DNA from: Pseudomonas frederiksbergensis
GTDB lineage: Bacteria; Pseudomonadota; Gammaproteobacteria; Pseudomonadales; Pseudomonadaceae
Reading direction: 5' to 3'
Length of the DNA: 64,000 bases
Assembly (NCBI RefSeq): GCF_003732705.1
Contig: NZ_MOBR01000009.1
Location: 62,001-126,000, forward strand
Shown: one piece after another, positions 1 to 8,900 of the stretch
Numbering within the stretch: position 1 is the first letter of the stretch
Layout: each line of letters starts with the position of its first letter
Notes under the pieces: generated by a model
What the model was told of the DNA's origin: nothing
The model's database searches: none
The model's input: the letters and a program-made list of their open reading frames with translations, nothing else
Position numbers and translations under genes: made by a program

Positions 1-165
1 CGAACATAAATCCTGTGCCCACCAAAGTCCTCCCTGCGGTGTCCCGTGTCAAAGTGGCAGAACGGTCTAAGCTTCAGGCGCAATCGGCTGAACGTCACAC
101 CCACGGTCAGTATCAGCAGATGGCGCCACAGCGGCGCTCGCTCACTCAATCCAAGGATGAACCAC

Positions 166-645
166 ATGACTCAATTGATCAGCCACGTATCGCCGCAATC
201 CCTGACCGACGTACTGCAAGCCGCCGGTTACCGGGTCAACCAGACCGAACAGAACGGCATCGTGCAACTGCTCAGCGCCAGCCAGGGCATCGGCTACGCC
301 GTGCGCTTCGGCAACCCGGCAACCGAAGCGGGCAGCTACGTCGACTTCACCTTCAGCTGCGCCTTGCGCGTGCAGGGCGAATTGCCGGCCGGCCTGGCGG
401 AACTGTGGAACGCCTCGCGCCGCTTTGCCCGGTTGTCGGTACAGGGCGAATTCCTGGTCATGGAAATGGACGTAGTCGTAGCCGCCGGGGTCAGCGCCGA
501 TCACCTGAAGGGCAACCTCGAATTGTGGGATCGCCTGCTCCAGGAATTCATCGTCTACCTGCGCGAATACAGCCAAAACGCCGCGAACCTGCAAGCTCAG
601 GCGCACACCGCCGAAGCGACGGCAGATGAGGTTGCGGCACTGTAA
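166..645 (+). CDS. YbjN domain-containing protein
   Basis: Encodes a 159-residue soluble protein with the look of the YbjN family (bacterial sensory-transduction-regulator fold), a small alpha/beta fold whose biochemical role is unsettled. The start at 166 is chosen because AAGGA ends 8 bases upstream; an in-frame ATG at 157 lies inside that ribosome-binding site. The centre of the protein (GIGYAVRFGNPA, then SYVDFTFSCAL) has the alternating beta pattern of the family, and a helical segment (LKGNLELWDRLLQEFIVYLRE) closes the domain. There is no signal peptide or membrane segment. It stands alone, with REP repeats directly downstream. The family assignment is from recognition only; function is not inferred. 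Confidence 0.75.
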   Translation: MTQLISHVSPQSLTDVLQAAGYRVNQTEQNGIVQLLSASQGIGYAVRFGNPATEAGSYVDFTFSCALRVQGELPAGLAELWNASRRFARLSVQGEFLVMEMDVVVAAGVSADHLKGNLELWDRLLQEFIVYLREYSQNAANLQAQAHTAEATADEVAAL

Positions 646-681
646 AGGTGGCCAGTCGATATCTTCGCTGACTGTGAAACC

Positions 682-843
682 GCCATCGCGAGCAAGCTCG
701 CTCCCACACTGATTTGGCGCCATGCACAACATGTGCGTACACCGCCAATCCCTGTAGGAGCGAGGCTTGCCCGCGAAGGCGTCCTGTCAGCCACCCTCAA
801 TCTTGAATGTGAAACCGCCTTCGCGAGCAAGCCCGCTCCCACA
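682..843. repeat. REP palindromes (type 1), three arms
   Basis: One single REP arm (682-708) and one inverted pair (752-843) carry the GAGCAAGC..GCTCCCAC core in opposite orientations. They fill the gap between two convergent genes, where such repeats often sit and may stop transcription or protect mRNA ends. Confidence 0.9.
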
Positions 844-864
844 GTTTGATTCTGGTGTTATCCG

Positions 865-1827
865 TCAAAACGCATAGGGAATGCTGATCTTCGCCCAAAG
901 CATTTCACCTTCTGGCCGGTTCTCTACATCAAACTCCTTGGCCCAGCGAATCTCGGCGCTGGCGTATTTGAGGAAGGTCAGGTGCAGCGCCGGGCCGATG
1001 GCGAATACCTGGCCGCGCACGCCGTCGTTCACGTCTTCGCCGTTGAATTGCACGGTGCGGCCGAACTGTTTGTCGTCGGTGGTTTGTTTCAGGTAGTAGC
1101 CGTTCAAACCGAGCATCACGTTGTCGGTGATTTTGTAGCTGGCGGAATAATCGAAGTGGAAAATCTGCCCCGATTTGTAATCGGTGTCCTTGTTCTTTTC
1201 GTTGAAGCTGTAGGTGGTCTTCATCGACACCTCGGTGCGCTCCGTCGGCAACCAGGTGAAGGAAAACAACGGTTTGTAGGTGTAGAAATTGTTGCTGGTG
1301 TTGGCCAGGCGATCGGTGCTGTATTCGCCGGTGGGCACGGTGATTTCCACGGCGGCGCCGAGGGTCAGGTTCTTGCCCATGTCCCAGAGGATGATCGGCG
1401 CGATGGTGGTGTCGCCCATGCCTTCACGGGTGTCCTGCAAGCCGAACACCGAGATTTCCTGCTTGAGCCAGGGTTGCGCGATGTAGCCGGCCAACCGCCC
1501 ACCGAAAATGCGCACCGGGCTCAGGTAGTCCAGGCGCGGGATGACGGCGGTGGATTCGATTTCGACGTTCGGTACTTTGCCGCCGAGGGAGCTGATGTTG
1601 AATTTGGTGGCTTTGTAGTGGTTGTAGTAGATATTGAACGCCACCATGTTGTCCGGAAGGCTGTCGACTTCCAGCGGCAGCATGAAGAAACCATCGGTGC
1701 CGGTGCCGATATTGTCCACGCCGGTTTCGGTGGCCAACGCCGGCAAATGAATGGCGCAGACGCCGGCCAGGCTGACGGCCAGTCGCAAGCAGAATGTCGT
1801 GCGGGTCGGGTTCATATGTGTGCTCAT
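865..1827 (-). CDS. SphA-like outer-membrane protein (phenol MetA degradation family)
   Basis: Encodes about 320 residues. An N-terminal signal peptide (LRLAVSLAGVCAIHLPALA) precedes a chain of amphipathic beta strands ending in an aromatic residue (..WAKISIPYAF), as in outer-membrane barrels. The sequence resembles the 'MetA-pathway of phenol degradation' / SphA family, thought to be outer-membrane channels or lipid-linked proteins. The start is uncertain: ATG at 1827 or, 12 bases on, at 1815; neither has a clear Shine-Dalgarno. The ORF is open further upstream, but the signal peptide supports these starts. It is divergent from the AraC regulator at 2000, which may control it. Substrate unknown. 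Confidence 0.75.
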   Translation of the reverse strand: MSTHMNPTRTTFCLRLAVSLAGVCAIHLPALATETGVDNIGTGTDGFFMLPLEVDSLPDNMVAFNIYYNHYKATKFNISSLGGKVPNVEIESTAVIPRLDYLSPVRIFGGRLAGYIAQPWLKQEISVFGLQDTREGMGDTTIAPIILWDMGKNLTLGAAVEITVPTGEYSTDRLANTSNNFYTYKPLFSFTWLPTERTEVSMKTTYSFNEKNKDTDYKSGQIFHFDYSASYKITDNVMLGLNGYYLKQTTDDKQFGRTVQFNGEDVNDGVRGQVFAIGPALHLTFLKYASAEIRWAKEFDVENRPEGEMLWAKISIPYAF

Positions 1828-1999
1828 TATTATTGTTAGGGGCCAACCGCCGGCCGTTGCATAGAAATAAGCGGTTCGGGCCTGGCCGGGCAGGGTATTG
1901 GCGGCCACATAGGGGGACTTCTGCGGACAGCCGTAAAACCCTGTGCTAACTTCTTTCGACATAACCGGTAACAAAAATAAGAATTCAGCTTGATCCGGG

Positions 2000-3040
2000 A
2001 TGTCCTGCCCCATGCAAATGAAAGTCGTCGATCCTACCTACGAACTGGCGCTCGTTTCGCCGTTCCTCCTGCAAACACTGGCCGAAGTCGCCGAGCTTAA
2101 AGGCATCGATCCCGAAAGCCTGTGCCGAGGCCTGGGCTTTACCCTGGAAGATCTCCAGGACCCGGCGCAGCGCATTTCCTATCGGCAAGCCGTGGCGATG
2201 ATCCAGCGCGCGCTCAAAGTGCTGCCCAATCGCGGGCTCGGTTTGTGGGTCGGCGCGCAGAACGTGCTCGGCACCCTGGGTTTGCTCGGACATGTGCTGT
2301 CGTTGTGCAAGACCCTGCGCGATGCGTTTGAGCTGGGCATCCGCCACCAGCACACCTCCGGCGGCATCGTGGTGTCGAGCGTCGAAGAGGCGGGGGATCG
2401 GGTGTTTGTCGACATCGAATGCCGCTTGCCGTTTGCTGACGTGCAGTTGTTCGGGGTGGAGGAGTTTTTCGCCAGCCTGTTGGTGTATGGGCGGGCGTTG
2501 GTGGGTGCAGACTTCAAGCCGATGGCGGTGGAGTTCGTCCACGCCGCGCCGGATTACGTTGCCGAATACGCGCGTTTGTTGGGGCCGGATGTGCGTTTTG
2601 GTTGCCTGCAAAACCGCATGGTGATCGCGGCGCATTGGCTGGATGTGCGACTGCCTAACCATCACTCGTTGGCGTTGCGTCAGGCGGTTAAATTGCTGGA
2701 GCTGGAAGCGGCGCAGGTGCATCAGAAGATTGATCTGATTCAAGCGGTGGAGCGGGCGATTGCCCGGGACCTGACGCGGGGCAGTCATATCGAAAAGATT
2801 GCCGGTGATTTGAACATGAGTAGCCGAACGTTGCGCCGGCGCCTGACTGAACATGCCCTGACCTTTGAAACGTTGCTGGAACAAGTGCGCCAGGCGCGGA
2901 CGTTGAGTCTGTTGGCCAATCCCGAGATGTCGATCGAGCGGATTACCGAGGAAGTCGGCTACAGCGATGTGCGCAGCTTTCGCCGGGCGTTCAAGCGCTG
3001 GACCGGGATGAGCCCGACGGCGTTTCGGATCAGTTCATAG
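2000..3040 (+). CDS. AraC-family transcriptional regulator (OruR/QhpR-like)
   Basis: Encodes a 346-residue regulator. Residues about 20-210 match the arabinose-binding-type N-terminal domain of the long AraC subfamily (OruR-like). Residues about 245-340 form the double helix-turn-helix DNA-binding domain, with the first helix-turn-helix around IEKIAGDLNMSSRTLRRRL and the typical second motif ITEEVGYSDVRSFRRAFKRW. The start at 2000 is tentative, because ATGs at 2012 and 2018 are also in frame and no strong ribosome-binding site is visible. It is divergent from the SphA-like gene across about 170 bases, the usual arrangement for a regulator and its target. The inducing ligand cannot be read from the sequence. 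Confidence 0.85.
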   Translation: MSCPMQMKVVDPTYELALVSPFLLQTLAEVAELKGIDPESLCRGLGFTLEDLQDPAQRISYRQAVAMIQRALKVLPNRGLGLWVGAQNVLGTLGLLGHVLSLCKTLRDAFELGIRHQHTSGGIVVSSVEEAGDRVFVDIECRLPFADVQLFGVEEFFASLLVYGRALVGADFKPMAVEFVHAAPDYVAEYARLLGPDVRFGCLQNRMVIAAHWLDVRLPNHHSLALRQAVKLLELEAAQVHQKIDLIQAVERAIARDLTRGSHIEKIAGDLNMSSRTLRRRLTEHALTFETLLEQVRQARTLSLLANPEMSIERITEEVGYSDVRSFRRAFKRWTGMSPTAFRISS

Positions 3041-3058
3041 CTCGAACACCACCAACCC

Positions 3059-3129
3059 CTGTAGGAGCAAGGCTTGCCCGCGATGGCGATTTCAAAGGCG
3101 CCATCGCGAGCAAGCTGTGCTCCTACGGG
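3059..3129. repeat. REP inverted pair (type 1)
   Basis: CTGTAGGAGCAAGGCTTGCC and its inverted mate GCAAGCTGTGCTCCTACGG flank a short loop just after the AraC stop codon. It could form a long hairpin at the transcript end. Confidence 0.85.
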
Positions 3130-3203
3130 TGATCTTTTACCGTGAAAACACACAACAGCCTTTGCCCCGGTTAAACTCCGCGCTTCTTTCCCAAGGAGTT
3201 CAT

Positions 3204-4091
3204 ATGAGTTACTACCAGCCGGGCATTCTCGCCACCCCTGTTCCGCCTCAAGCCCGTCATATGTTCTTCGCCCTCGAATCCGCCGCTGCGCTGCCGGCCG
3301 CGCTGGACAAGTTGATGCAACTGGTGGACGGCCAGTCGGCGGTGGTCGGTTTCGGTGAATCCCTGGTCAAGGCCCTGCACGTTCAGATCGAAGGCCTGCG
3401 CGCATTCCCGGCCATGACCGGCGTCGGCGTCGACAACCCGTCGACCCAACACGCTCTCTGGTGCTGGCTGCACGGCGTCGATCGCGGTGAACTGCTCAAC
3501 CGCAGCACCGCCATCGAAGCCGCGCTGGCCCCGGCCCTGCGTCTGGTGCAGATGAACGAAACCTTCCGCCACCTCACCGGCCACGACCTGACCGGCTATG
3601 AAGACGGCACCGAAAACCCCCACGACGAAGCCGCCGTGGCCGCCGCATTGGTGGGTGAGGGCGCTGACGGCACGGTCGGCGGCAGCTTCGCCGCGATCCA
3701 GCAATGGCAGCATGATTTGAAAGGCTTCAACGCCATGCCGCCCCATGAAAAGGACAACATCATGGGCCGTCGCCTGAGCGATAACGAAGAACTCGACGAC
3801 GCGCCGATCTCCGCCCACGTCAAGCGCACCGCCCAGGAAAGCTTCGCCCCCGAAGCCTTCGTGGTACGCCGCTCGATGCCGTGGATCGAAGGTGATCGCG
3901 CCGGTTTGATGTTCCTCGCGTTCGGTTTCTCCCTGGACGCCTTCGAAGCGCAATTGCGGCGCATGAGCGGTCTGGAAGACGGCATCACCGATGGTTTGTA
4001 TCGCATGAGCCGGCCGATCACCGGCGGCTACTACTGGTGCCCGCCGCTCAAGGACGGTCACCTGGACCTGCGCGCATTGCGCATTGGCTAA
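3204..4091 (+). CDS. DyP-type (YfeX-like) haem peroxidase
   Basis: Encodes 295 residues of the dye-decolourising peroxidase family, which use haem b and hydrogen peroxide to oxidise porphyrins, dyes and other substrates. The family signature GxxDG is present as GYEDG at residues 131-135, making Asp134 the expected distal acid. His205 (PISAHVKRT) fits the proximal haem ligand, and an arginine follows in FVVRRSMPW. There is no signal peptide, so it is probably cytosolic, as for YfeX. The start at 3204 has AAGGAG six bases upstream; the longer ORF start is unsupported. The next gene follows after 16 bases and is probably co-transcribed. Confidence 0.93.
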   Translation: MSYYQPGILATPVPPQARHMFFALESAAALPAALDKLMQLVDGQSAVVGFGESLVKALHVQIEGLRAFPAMTGVGVDNPSTQHALWCWLHGVDRGELLNRSTAIEAALAPALRLVQMNETFRHLTGHDLTGYEDGTENPHDEAAVAAALVGEGADGTVGGSFAAIQQWQHDLKGFNAMPPHEKDNIMGRRLSDNEELDDAPISAHVKRTAQESFAPEAFVVRRSMPWIEGDRAGLMFLAFGFSLDAFEAQLRRMSGLEDGITDGLYRMSRPITGGYYWCPPLKDGHLDLRALRIG

Positions 4092-4107
4092 ACCTCAAGG
4101 AGTGAGT

Positions 4108-5076
4108 ATGAACGTGGTGCGTTGGGGCATGATTGGTTGTGGCAGCGTCGCTGAACGCAAGAGCGGACCGGCCTTCTACAAGGCGCCGGGCTCGGCGCTG
4201 GTGGCGGTGATGGGGCGACGGCTGGAGGCTGTGACTGACTATGCCGCGCGTCATGGCATTGCCCGGGTCTACACCGATGCCGAATCGCTGATCAACGACC
4301 CCGAGGTGGACGCGGTGTACATCGCCACGCCACCCGACAGTCACCACGCTTACGCCCTGTTGGTGGCCGCCGCCGGCAAACATTGCTGCGTGGAAAAACC
4401 GATGTCACTGAATGCCGGACAAAGCCGTGAGATGCAAAAGGTCTTCGCCGATGCCGGGCTGCACCTGTTCGTTTCCTACTACAGACGTTCGCTGCCGCGC
4501 TTCCAGCAAGTGCGGCAATGGCTGGAGGAGGGGCGGATCGGCGAGGTGCGGCACCTGACCTGGACCCTGACCAAGGCGCCGTCACCGGCAGACCTGGGCG
4601 GCACGGATAACTGGCGCACCGACCCGGCGATTGCCGGCGGAGGCTACTTTGCCGACCTGGCCAGTCATGGCTTTGATCTGTTCCAGTACTTGCTGGGCGA
4701 TATCAGCGAAGTCGCCGGTTTCACTGCGCGGCAGGCCGGGTTGTATGCCGCTGAAGATGCCGTCACCGCCAGTTGGCACTTTGCTTCGGGCGCTACAGGT
4801 ATGGGCTGCTGGAATTTTGTCGCGGATCGGCGTGAAGATCGGGTCGAAGTGATTGGCAGCAAAGGGCGGATCAGTTTTTCGGTGTTCGATGAGCATCCGG
4901 TTCAGCTCGAAGCCGATGAACACATCAGCCTGACCATCGAGCATCACGAACATATCCAGTGGCATCACGTGTTGGGCATGAGCGCGCATATCCGTGAGGA
5001 AGCGCAGCATCCGGCAGTGGCTGGGGAAGCCGTGAAGACCGATTGGGTGATGGACCAAATCCTCAAGCGCACCTGA
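4108..5076 (+). CDS. Gfo/Idh/MocA-family oxidoreductase
   Basis: Encodes a 322-residue NAD(P)-dependent dehydrogenase of the glucose-fructose oxidoreductase / inositol dehydrogenase family. An N-terminal Rossmann fold begins with GMIGCGSVAE (residues 7-16). The EKP motif carries the expected catalytic Lys97 (CCVEKPMSLN), and a C-terminal alpha/beta substrate domain follows with GGGYFADLASHGFDL, where His would assist catalysis. AAGGAGTGAGT precedes the ATG at 4108. It directly follows the peroxidase gene, suggesting a two-gene operon. The sugar or polyol substrate cannot be predicted. Confidence 0.9.
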   Translation: MNVVRWGMIGCGSVAERKSGPAFYKAPGSALVAVMGRRLEAVTDYAARHGIARVYTDAESLINDPEVDAVYIATPPDSHHAYALLVAAAGKHCCVEKPMSLNAGQSREMQKVFADAGLHLFVSYYRRSLPRFQQVRQWLEEGRIGEVRHLTWTLTKAPSPADLGGTDNWRTDPAIAGGGYFADLASHGFDLFQYLLGDISEVAGFTARQAGLYAAEDAVTASWHFASGATGMGCWNFVADRREDRVEVIGSKGRISFSVFDEHPVQLEADEHISLTIEHHEHIQWHHVLGMSAHIREEAQHPAVAGEAVKTDWVMDQILKRT

Positions 5077-5080
5077 AACC

Positions 5081-5170
5081 TGTGGGAGCGAGCCTGCTCG
5101 CGAAAGCGTCGGTACGGTGAACAGTGATGTTGGCTGACCCACCGCATTCGCGAGCAGGCTCGCTCCCACA
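5081..5170. repeat. REP inverted pair (type 1)
   Basis: TGTGGGAGCGAGCCTGCTCG is followed about 70 bases on by the inverted CGAGCAGGCTCGCTCCCACA, immediately after the oxidoreductase stop. The gene-free stretch 5077-5409 consists of this pair, a second pair and the regulator's promoter. Confidence 0.9.
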
Positions 5171-5214
5171 CTGGATCGCTGCCAGACACAAATACTGCAC
5201 CTAACCCAAATCCC

Positions 5215-5308
5215 CTGTGGGAGCGAGCTTGCTCGCGATGACGTCGTGTCGATCTATATTTTCGGTAACTGACCCACCGCTTTCGCGGGCAAGCCCGCTC
5301 CCACAGGG
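5215..5308. repeat. REP inverted pair (type 1)
   Basis: This is a second head-to-head REP doublet in the same intergenic region, with arms CTGTGGGAGCGAGCTTGCTC and GGGCAAGCCCGCTCCCACAG. Confidence 0.9.
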
Positions 5309-5385
5309 AATGCGGTCGCGAATCTAACCTTATGCATAAACAATATTTCTCAATCCCCGCATCACCTCTCTAAGATCACGTCATA

Positions 5386-5401
5386 ACTCGTTATAACAAG
5401 T
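5386..5401. promoter_or_regulatory. Candidate operator of the GntR regulator
   Basis: ACTCGTTATAACAAGT is a 16-base inverted repeat around GTTATAAC with one mismatched pair. It ends 8 bases before the GntR start codon. HutC/UTRA-type regulators typically bind short GT..AC palindromes in their own promoters, so this is the best candidate for autoregulation of the operon. Inferred from position and symmetry only. Confidence 0.5.
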
Positions 5402-5409
5402 GATCCCAG

Positions 5410-6162
5410 ATGACCGATAACGTTCTCTCCCTAAGCAGCGTGCCCTTGCACACGCAACTGCGCGACGTACTCCGCGCCCGCATCCTCGACGGCGAATACC
5501 CGCAAGACAGTCAGATGCCTTCCGAAAGCGAACTTGGTGCGCTGTTCAAAGTCAGCCGCATCACCGTGCGCCAGGCCCTCGGTGATCTGCAGAAAGAAGG
5601 GCTGATCTTCAAGATCCACGGCAAGGGCACCTTCGTTGCCAAGCCGAAAACCTTCCAGAACGTCAGCACCCTGCAAGGCCTGGCCGAGTCCATGACCGGT
5701 CGCGGCTACGAGGTGATCAACCGCCTGCGCAGCTTCAAATTCATCGCCGCCGACAAACTGGTCGCCGAGCGTTTGCAGGTGGCCGAAGGCGAAACCGTGG
5801 CGCAGATCAAACGCGTCCGCCTGATCAACCGCGAGCCAATCTCCCTGGAAATCACCTACCTGCCCAAAGCCATCGGCGAACGGCTGGAGAAGGCCGACCT
5901 GGTGACCCGCGACATCTTCCTGATCCTCGAAAACGACTGCGGCCTGGCGCTCGGTCATGCCGATCTGGCCATCGACGCGGTGCTGGCCGACAGCGACCTG
6001 ACCCAGGCCCTCAACGTCGAAGCCGGTTCGCCGATCATGCGCATCGAGCGTCTGACCCACGACGACAGCGGTCAACCCGTGGACTTCGAACACCTTTACT
6101 ACCGTGGCGATGCCTTCCAGTACCGCTTGCGGATCGACCGGCAAAAAGGGGATCAGGCATGA
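5410..6162 (+). CDS. GntR-family (HutC/UTRA) transcriptional regulator
   Basis: Encodes 250 residues. The N-terminal winged helix (about 10-75) has the GntR pattern MPSESELGALFKVSRITVRQ and the wing ..IHGKGTFVAKP. Residues about 95-240 are a UTRA ligand-binding domain, with ISLEITYLP and the closing FEHLYYRGDAFQYRLRI typical of the HutC branch. The stop overlaps the start of the flavoprotein gene by four bases, so the two are translationally coupled and the regulator is the first gene of the operon. It probably represses the operon until the imported compound or a product binds UTRA. The palindrome at 5386-5401 would be its operator. Confidence 0.92.
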   Translation: MTDNVLSLSSVPLHTQLRDVLRARILDGEYPQDSQMPSESELGALFKVSRITVRQALGDLQKEGLIFKIHGKGTFVAKPKTFQNVSTLQGLAESMTGRGYEVINRLRSFKFIAADKLVAERLQVAEGETVAQIKRVRLINREPISLEITYLPKAIGERLEKADLVTRDIFLILENDCGLALGHADLAIDAVLADSDLTQALNVEAGSPIMRIERLTHDDSGQPVDFEHLYYRGDAFQYRLRIDRQKGDQA

Positions 6163-7889
6163 CCCGAACGACTTTGGAACAGGAATACGACATCGTCGTG
6201 ATCGGCGGCGGCACCGCTGGCCCGATGGCGGCGATCAAGGCCAAGGAACGCAACCGTGACTTGCGCGTGTTGTTGATCGACAAGGCCAACGTCAAACGCA
6301 GCGGCGCGATCAGCATGGGCATGGACGGCCTGAACAACGCGATCATCCCCGGCCACTCGACGCCGGAGCAGTACACCAAGGAAATCACCATCGCCAATGA
6401 CGGCATCGTCAATCAGGCAGCGGTCTACGCCTACGCGACCCACAGCTTTGAAACCATCGAGCAACTCGACCGCTGGGGCGTGAAGTTCGAGAAGGATGAA
6501 ACCGGCGATTACGCGGTGAAAAAGGTCCACCACATGGGCGCCTACGTGCTGCCGATGCCGGAAGGGCATGACATCAAGAAAGTGCTGTATCGCCAGCTGA
6601 AACGGGCGCGGGTCAGCATCACCAATCGCGTCGTGTGCACCCGTTTGCTGACGGACGAAGAGGGCACGGTCAACGGCCTGATGGGCTTCGATTGCCGCAC
6701 TGCCGACTTCCATGTGATTAAGGCCAAGGCTGTGATTCTCGCCTGCGGCGCTGCCGGACGTCTGGGTTTGCCATCCTCGGGCTACCTGATGGGCACCTAC
6801 GAAAACCCGACCAATGCCGGCGACGGTTACGCCATGGCCTATCACGCCGGGGCCGAACTGGCGAACCTGGAATGCTTCCAGATCAACCCGTTGATCAAGG
6901 ATTACAACGGCCCGGCCTGCGCCTACGTCACCGGTCCGTTGGGCGGCTACACCGCCAACAACAAGGGCGAGCGCTTTATCGAGTGCGACTACTGGAGCGG
7001 CCAGATGATGTGGGAGTTCCACCAGGAACTCGAAAGCGGCAACGGCCCGGTGTTTCTCAAGCTCGATCACCTGGCCGAGGAAACCATCCAGAACATCGAA
7101 GAAATCCTGCACAGCAACGAACGCCCGAGTCGCGGCCAGTTCCACGCTAATCGCGGCACCGACTACCGCACGCAAATGGTCGAAATGCACATCTCCGAGA
7201 TCGGGTTTTGCAGTGGGCATTCGGCGTCCGGGGTGTGGGTTAACGAAAAAGCCGAAACCTCTGTCAAGGGCTTGTACTCGGCGGGGGACATGGCCGCCGT
7301 GCCGCATAACTACATGCTCGGCGCGTTCACGTATGGCTGGTTTGCCGGCACCAACGCGGCGGATTTTGTCGCTGGACGCGAGTTTTCGGCGGTGGATACT
7401 CAACAAATCGAGACGGAAAAACAGAGGGTCTACGCACCATTGGATCGCGAGCACGGTCTGCCGCCCGCGCAAGTCGAATACAAACTGCGCCGCTTCGTGA
7501 ACGATTATCTGCAACCGCCGAAAGTGACCAAGAAGATGCAAATCGGCCTGCAACGCTTCAGCGATATCCAGCGCGATCTCGATCAGATCAAGGCCCACAA
7601 CCCCCACGAACTGATGCGCGCCATGGAAGTCAGCATGATCCGCGACTGCGCCGAAATGGCCGCCCGCGCCTCGTTGTTTCGCGCCGAGAGTCGCTGGGGG
7701 CTTTACCACTATCGGGTTGATCACCCGCAACGCAACGACAGTGATTGGTTCTGCCATTGCCACCTGAAGAAGGGCGACGATGGCCAGATGACCAGTTTCA
7801 AGAAAGCCGTCGAGCCTTACATCATCCCGCTCGATGCCGAAGAAATGCAGGCCTACGACCGGCTGCGGGTCGGCGCGTTTGCGGCCTGA
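6159..7889 (+). CDS. AprA-like FAD flavoprotein (fumarate reductase/succinate dehydrogenase superfamily)
   Basis: Encodes 576 residues. The N-terminal FAD-binding motif is VVIGGGTAGPMAAIKAKE (about residues 14-31), followed by RSGAISMGMDGLNN, a pattern like that of adenylylsulfate reductase alpha subunits (AprA). GLYSAGDMAAVPHNYMLG near residue 385 is the second FAD contact typical of the superfamily. It lacks the C-terminal layout of true succinate dehydrogenases, and its partner is a small two-cluster ferredoxin like AprB. No sulfate-reduction genes (sat, qmo, dsr) are visible, so the reaction is probably not dissimilatory APS reduction. Likely cytosolic. Start ATG at 6159 overlaps the GntR stop. 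Confidence 0.85.
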   Translation: MTRTTLEQEYDIVVIGGGTAGPMAAIKAKERNRDLRVLLIDKANVKRSGAISMGMDGLNNAIIPGHSTPEQYTKEITIANDGIVNQAAVYAYATHSFETIEQLDRWGVKFEKDETGDYAVKKVHHMGAYVLPMPEGHDIKKVLYRQLKRARVSITNRVVCTRLLTDEEGTVNGLMGFDCRTADFHVIKAKAVILACGAAGRLGLPSSGYLMGTYENPTNAGDGYAMAYHAGAELANLECFQINPLIKDYNGPACAYVTGPLGGYTANNKGERFIECDYWSGQMMWEFHQELESGNGPVFLKLDHLAEETIQNIEEILHSNERPSRGQFHANRGTDYRTQMVEMHISEIGFCSGHSASGVWVNEKAETSVKGLYSAGDMAAVPHNYMLGAFTYGWFAGTNAADFVAGREFSAVDTQQIETEKQRVYAPLDREHGLPPAQVEYKLRRFVNDYLQPPKVTKKMQIGLQRFSDIQRDLDQIKAHNPHELMRAMEVSMIRDCAEMAARASLFRAESRWGLYHYRVDHPQRNDSDWFCHCHLKKGDDGQMTSFKKAVEPYIIPLDAEEMQAYDRLRVGAFAA

Positions 7890-7917
7890 GTCTGATCCCA
7901 AAAAAGAGACCGAAAAA

Positions 7918-8163
7918 ATGGCCTATCAACCCCAGGAAATCTTCTTCCGCTCCAACGCACCGGTGACGGTCGATGAGGACCTTTGCATCGCCCACAAAGG
8001 CTGCACCGTGTGCGTCGACGTCTGCCCGATGGACCTGCTGGCGATCAACCCGGCCACACAAAAGGCCTACATGGCCTTCGACGAATGCTGGTACTGCATG
8101 CCCTGCGAAAAGGACTGCCCGACTGGCGCGGTGAAAGTCGAAATCCCGTACCTGTTGCGCTGA
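7918..8163 (+). CDS. AprB-like 2x[4Fe-4S] ferredoxin
   Basis: Encodes an 81-residue ferredoxin with eight cysteines in two clusters: CIAHKGCTVCVDVCP in the first half and CWYCMPCEKDCP in the second. The spacing and the tryptophan of CWYC resemble the beta subunit of adenylylsulfate reductase (AprB), but the AprB C-terminal tail is absent. It should hand electrons to or from the flavoprotein encoded 28 bases upstream. The ATG at 7918 is preceded by a weak AAGAGA; the longer ORF start inside the flavoprotein gene is not supported. Downstream lies a 737-base gene-free repeat array before the transporter genes. Confidence 0.9.
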   Translation: MAYQPQEIFFRSNAPVTVDEDLCIAHKGCTVCVDVCPMDLLAINPATQKAYMAFDECWYCMPCEKDCPTGAVKVEIPYLLR

Positions 8164-8181
8164 AACACAGCCCCACAGGGG

Positions 8182-8770
8182 GATTTGTGTCCACCCGAGG
8201 TCAAATTGTGGGAGCGAGCCTGCTCGCGAAGGCGTCCTCTCAGTCAATGGAGATGCAAGCTGTGCCGGCCTCTTCGCGAGCAGGCTCGCTCCCACAGGGG
8301 ATTTGTGCCGGGCACAGGATTTGTGGCCGCCCGAGATCAAATTGTGGGAGTGAGCTTGCTCGCGAAAGCGGTGGTTCAGCTACATCGATGTTGAATGTGA
8401 TACCGCCTTCGCGAGCAAGCCCGCTCCCACAGGGGATATGTGCCGGGCACAGGATTTGTGGCCGCCCGAGATCAAATTGTGGGAGTGAGCCTGCTCGCGA
8501 AAGCGGTGGTTCAGCTACATCGATGTTGAATGTGATACCGCCATCGCGAGCAAGCTCGCTCCCACAGGGGATTTGTGCCGGACACAGGATTTGTGGCCGC
8601 CCGAGATCAAATTGTGGGAGTGAGCCTGCTCGCGAAAGCGGTGGTTCAGCTACATCGATGTTGAATGTGAAATTGCCTTCGCGAGCAAGCCCGCTCCCAC
8701 AGGTTTTGTGGTGTTGGCAGGATTTGCGACTGGCCCCGATCCCCTGTGGGAGCGAGCTTGCTCGCGATGA
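8182..8770. repeat. Tandem 135-bp REP array (about four units)
   Basis: Units containing a REP arm, a spacer (TTCAGCTACATCGATGTTGA), an inverted REP arm and a linker (GCCGGGCACAGGATTTGTGG) recur with a period of 135 bases: linker copies begin at 8306, 8441 and 8576, with a diverged copy near 8182. An extra REP arm sits at 8745-8768. No gene is visible in 8164-8900. The array splits the redox genes from the transporter genes and could alter the stability of the two mRNA segments. Confidence 0.92.
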
Positions 8771-8900
8771 GGCCAGCCCAGACAACAAAAAAGCCATCCG
8801 GCCACCCCCGGACGCCCGTTTCAAAACACCCCTCGTTTCCCACCACGCCCTGATCGTGGCGGAGACGAATATCCAATAAATGATTCGAGGGGATTCACCC

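Noticed and set aside
6153..7901. Long open frame (582 codons) antisense to the AprA-like gene
   Set aside because: Histidine-, glutamine- and arginine-rich translation typical of the complement of a GC-rich gene; no domain, and the plus strand encodes a clear flavoprotein.
6159..8163. Dissimilatory APS reductase (aprBA)
   Set aside because: Gene order is alpha before beta, the ferredoxin lacks the AprB tail, and sat/qmo/dsr genes are missing; kept as 'AprA/AprB-like' only.
8182..8770. CRISPR-like regular spacing
   Set aside because: The 135-base period with internal palindromes and near-identical 'spacers' is REP tandem duplication; no cas genes nearby.
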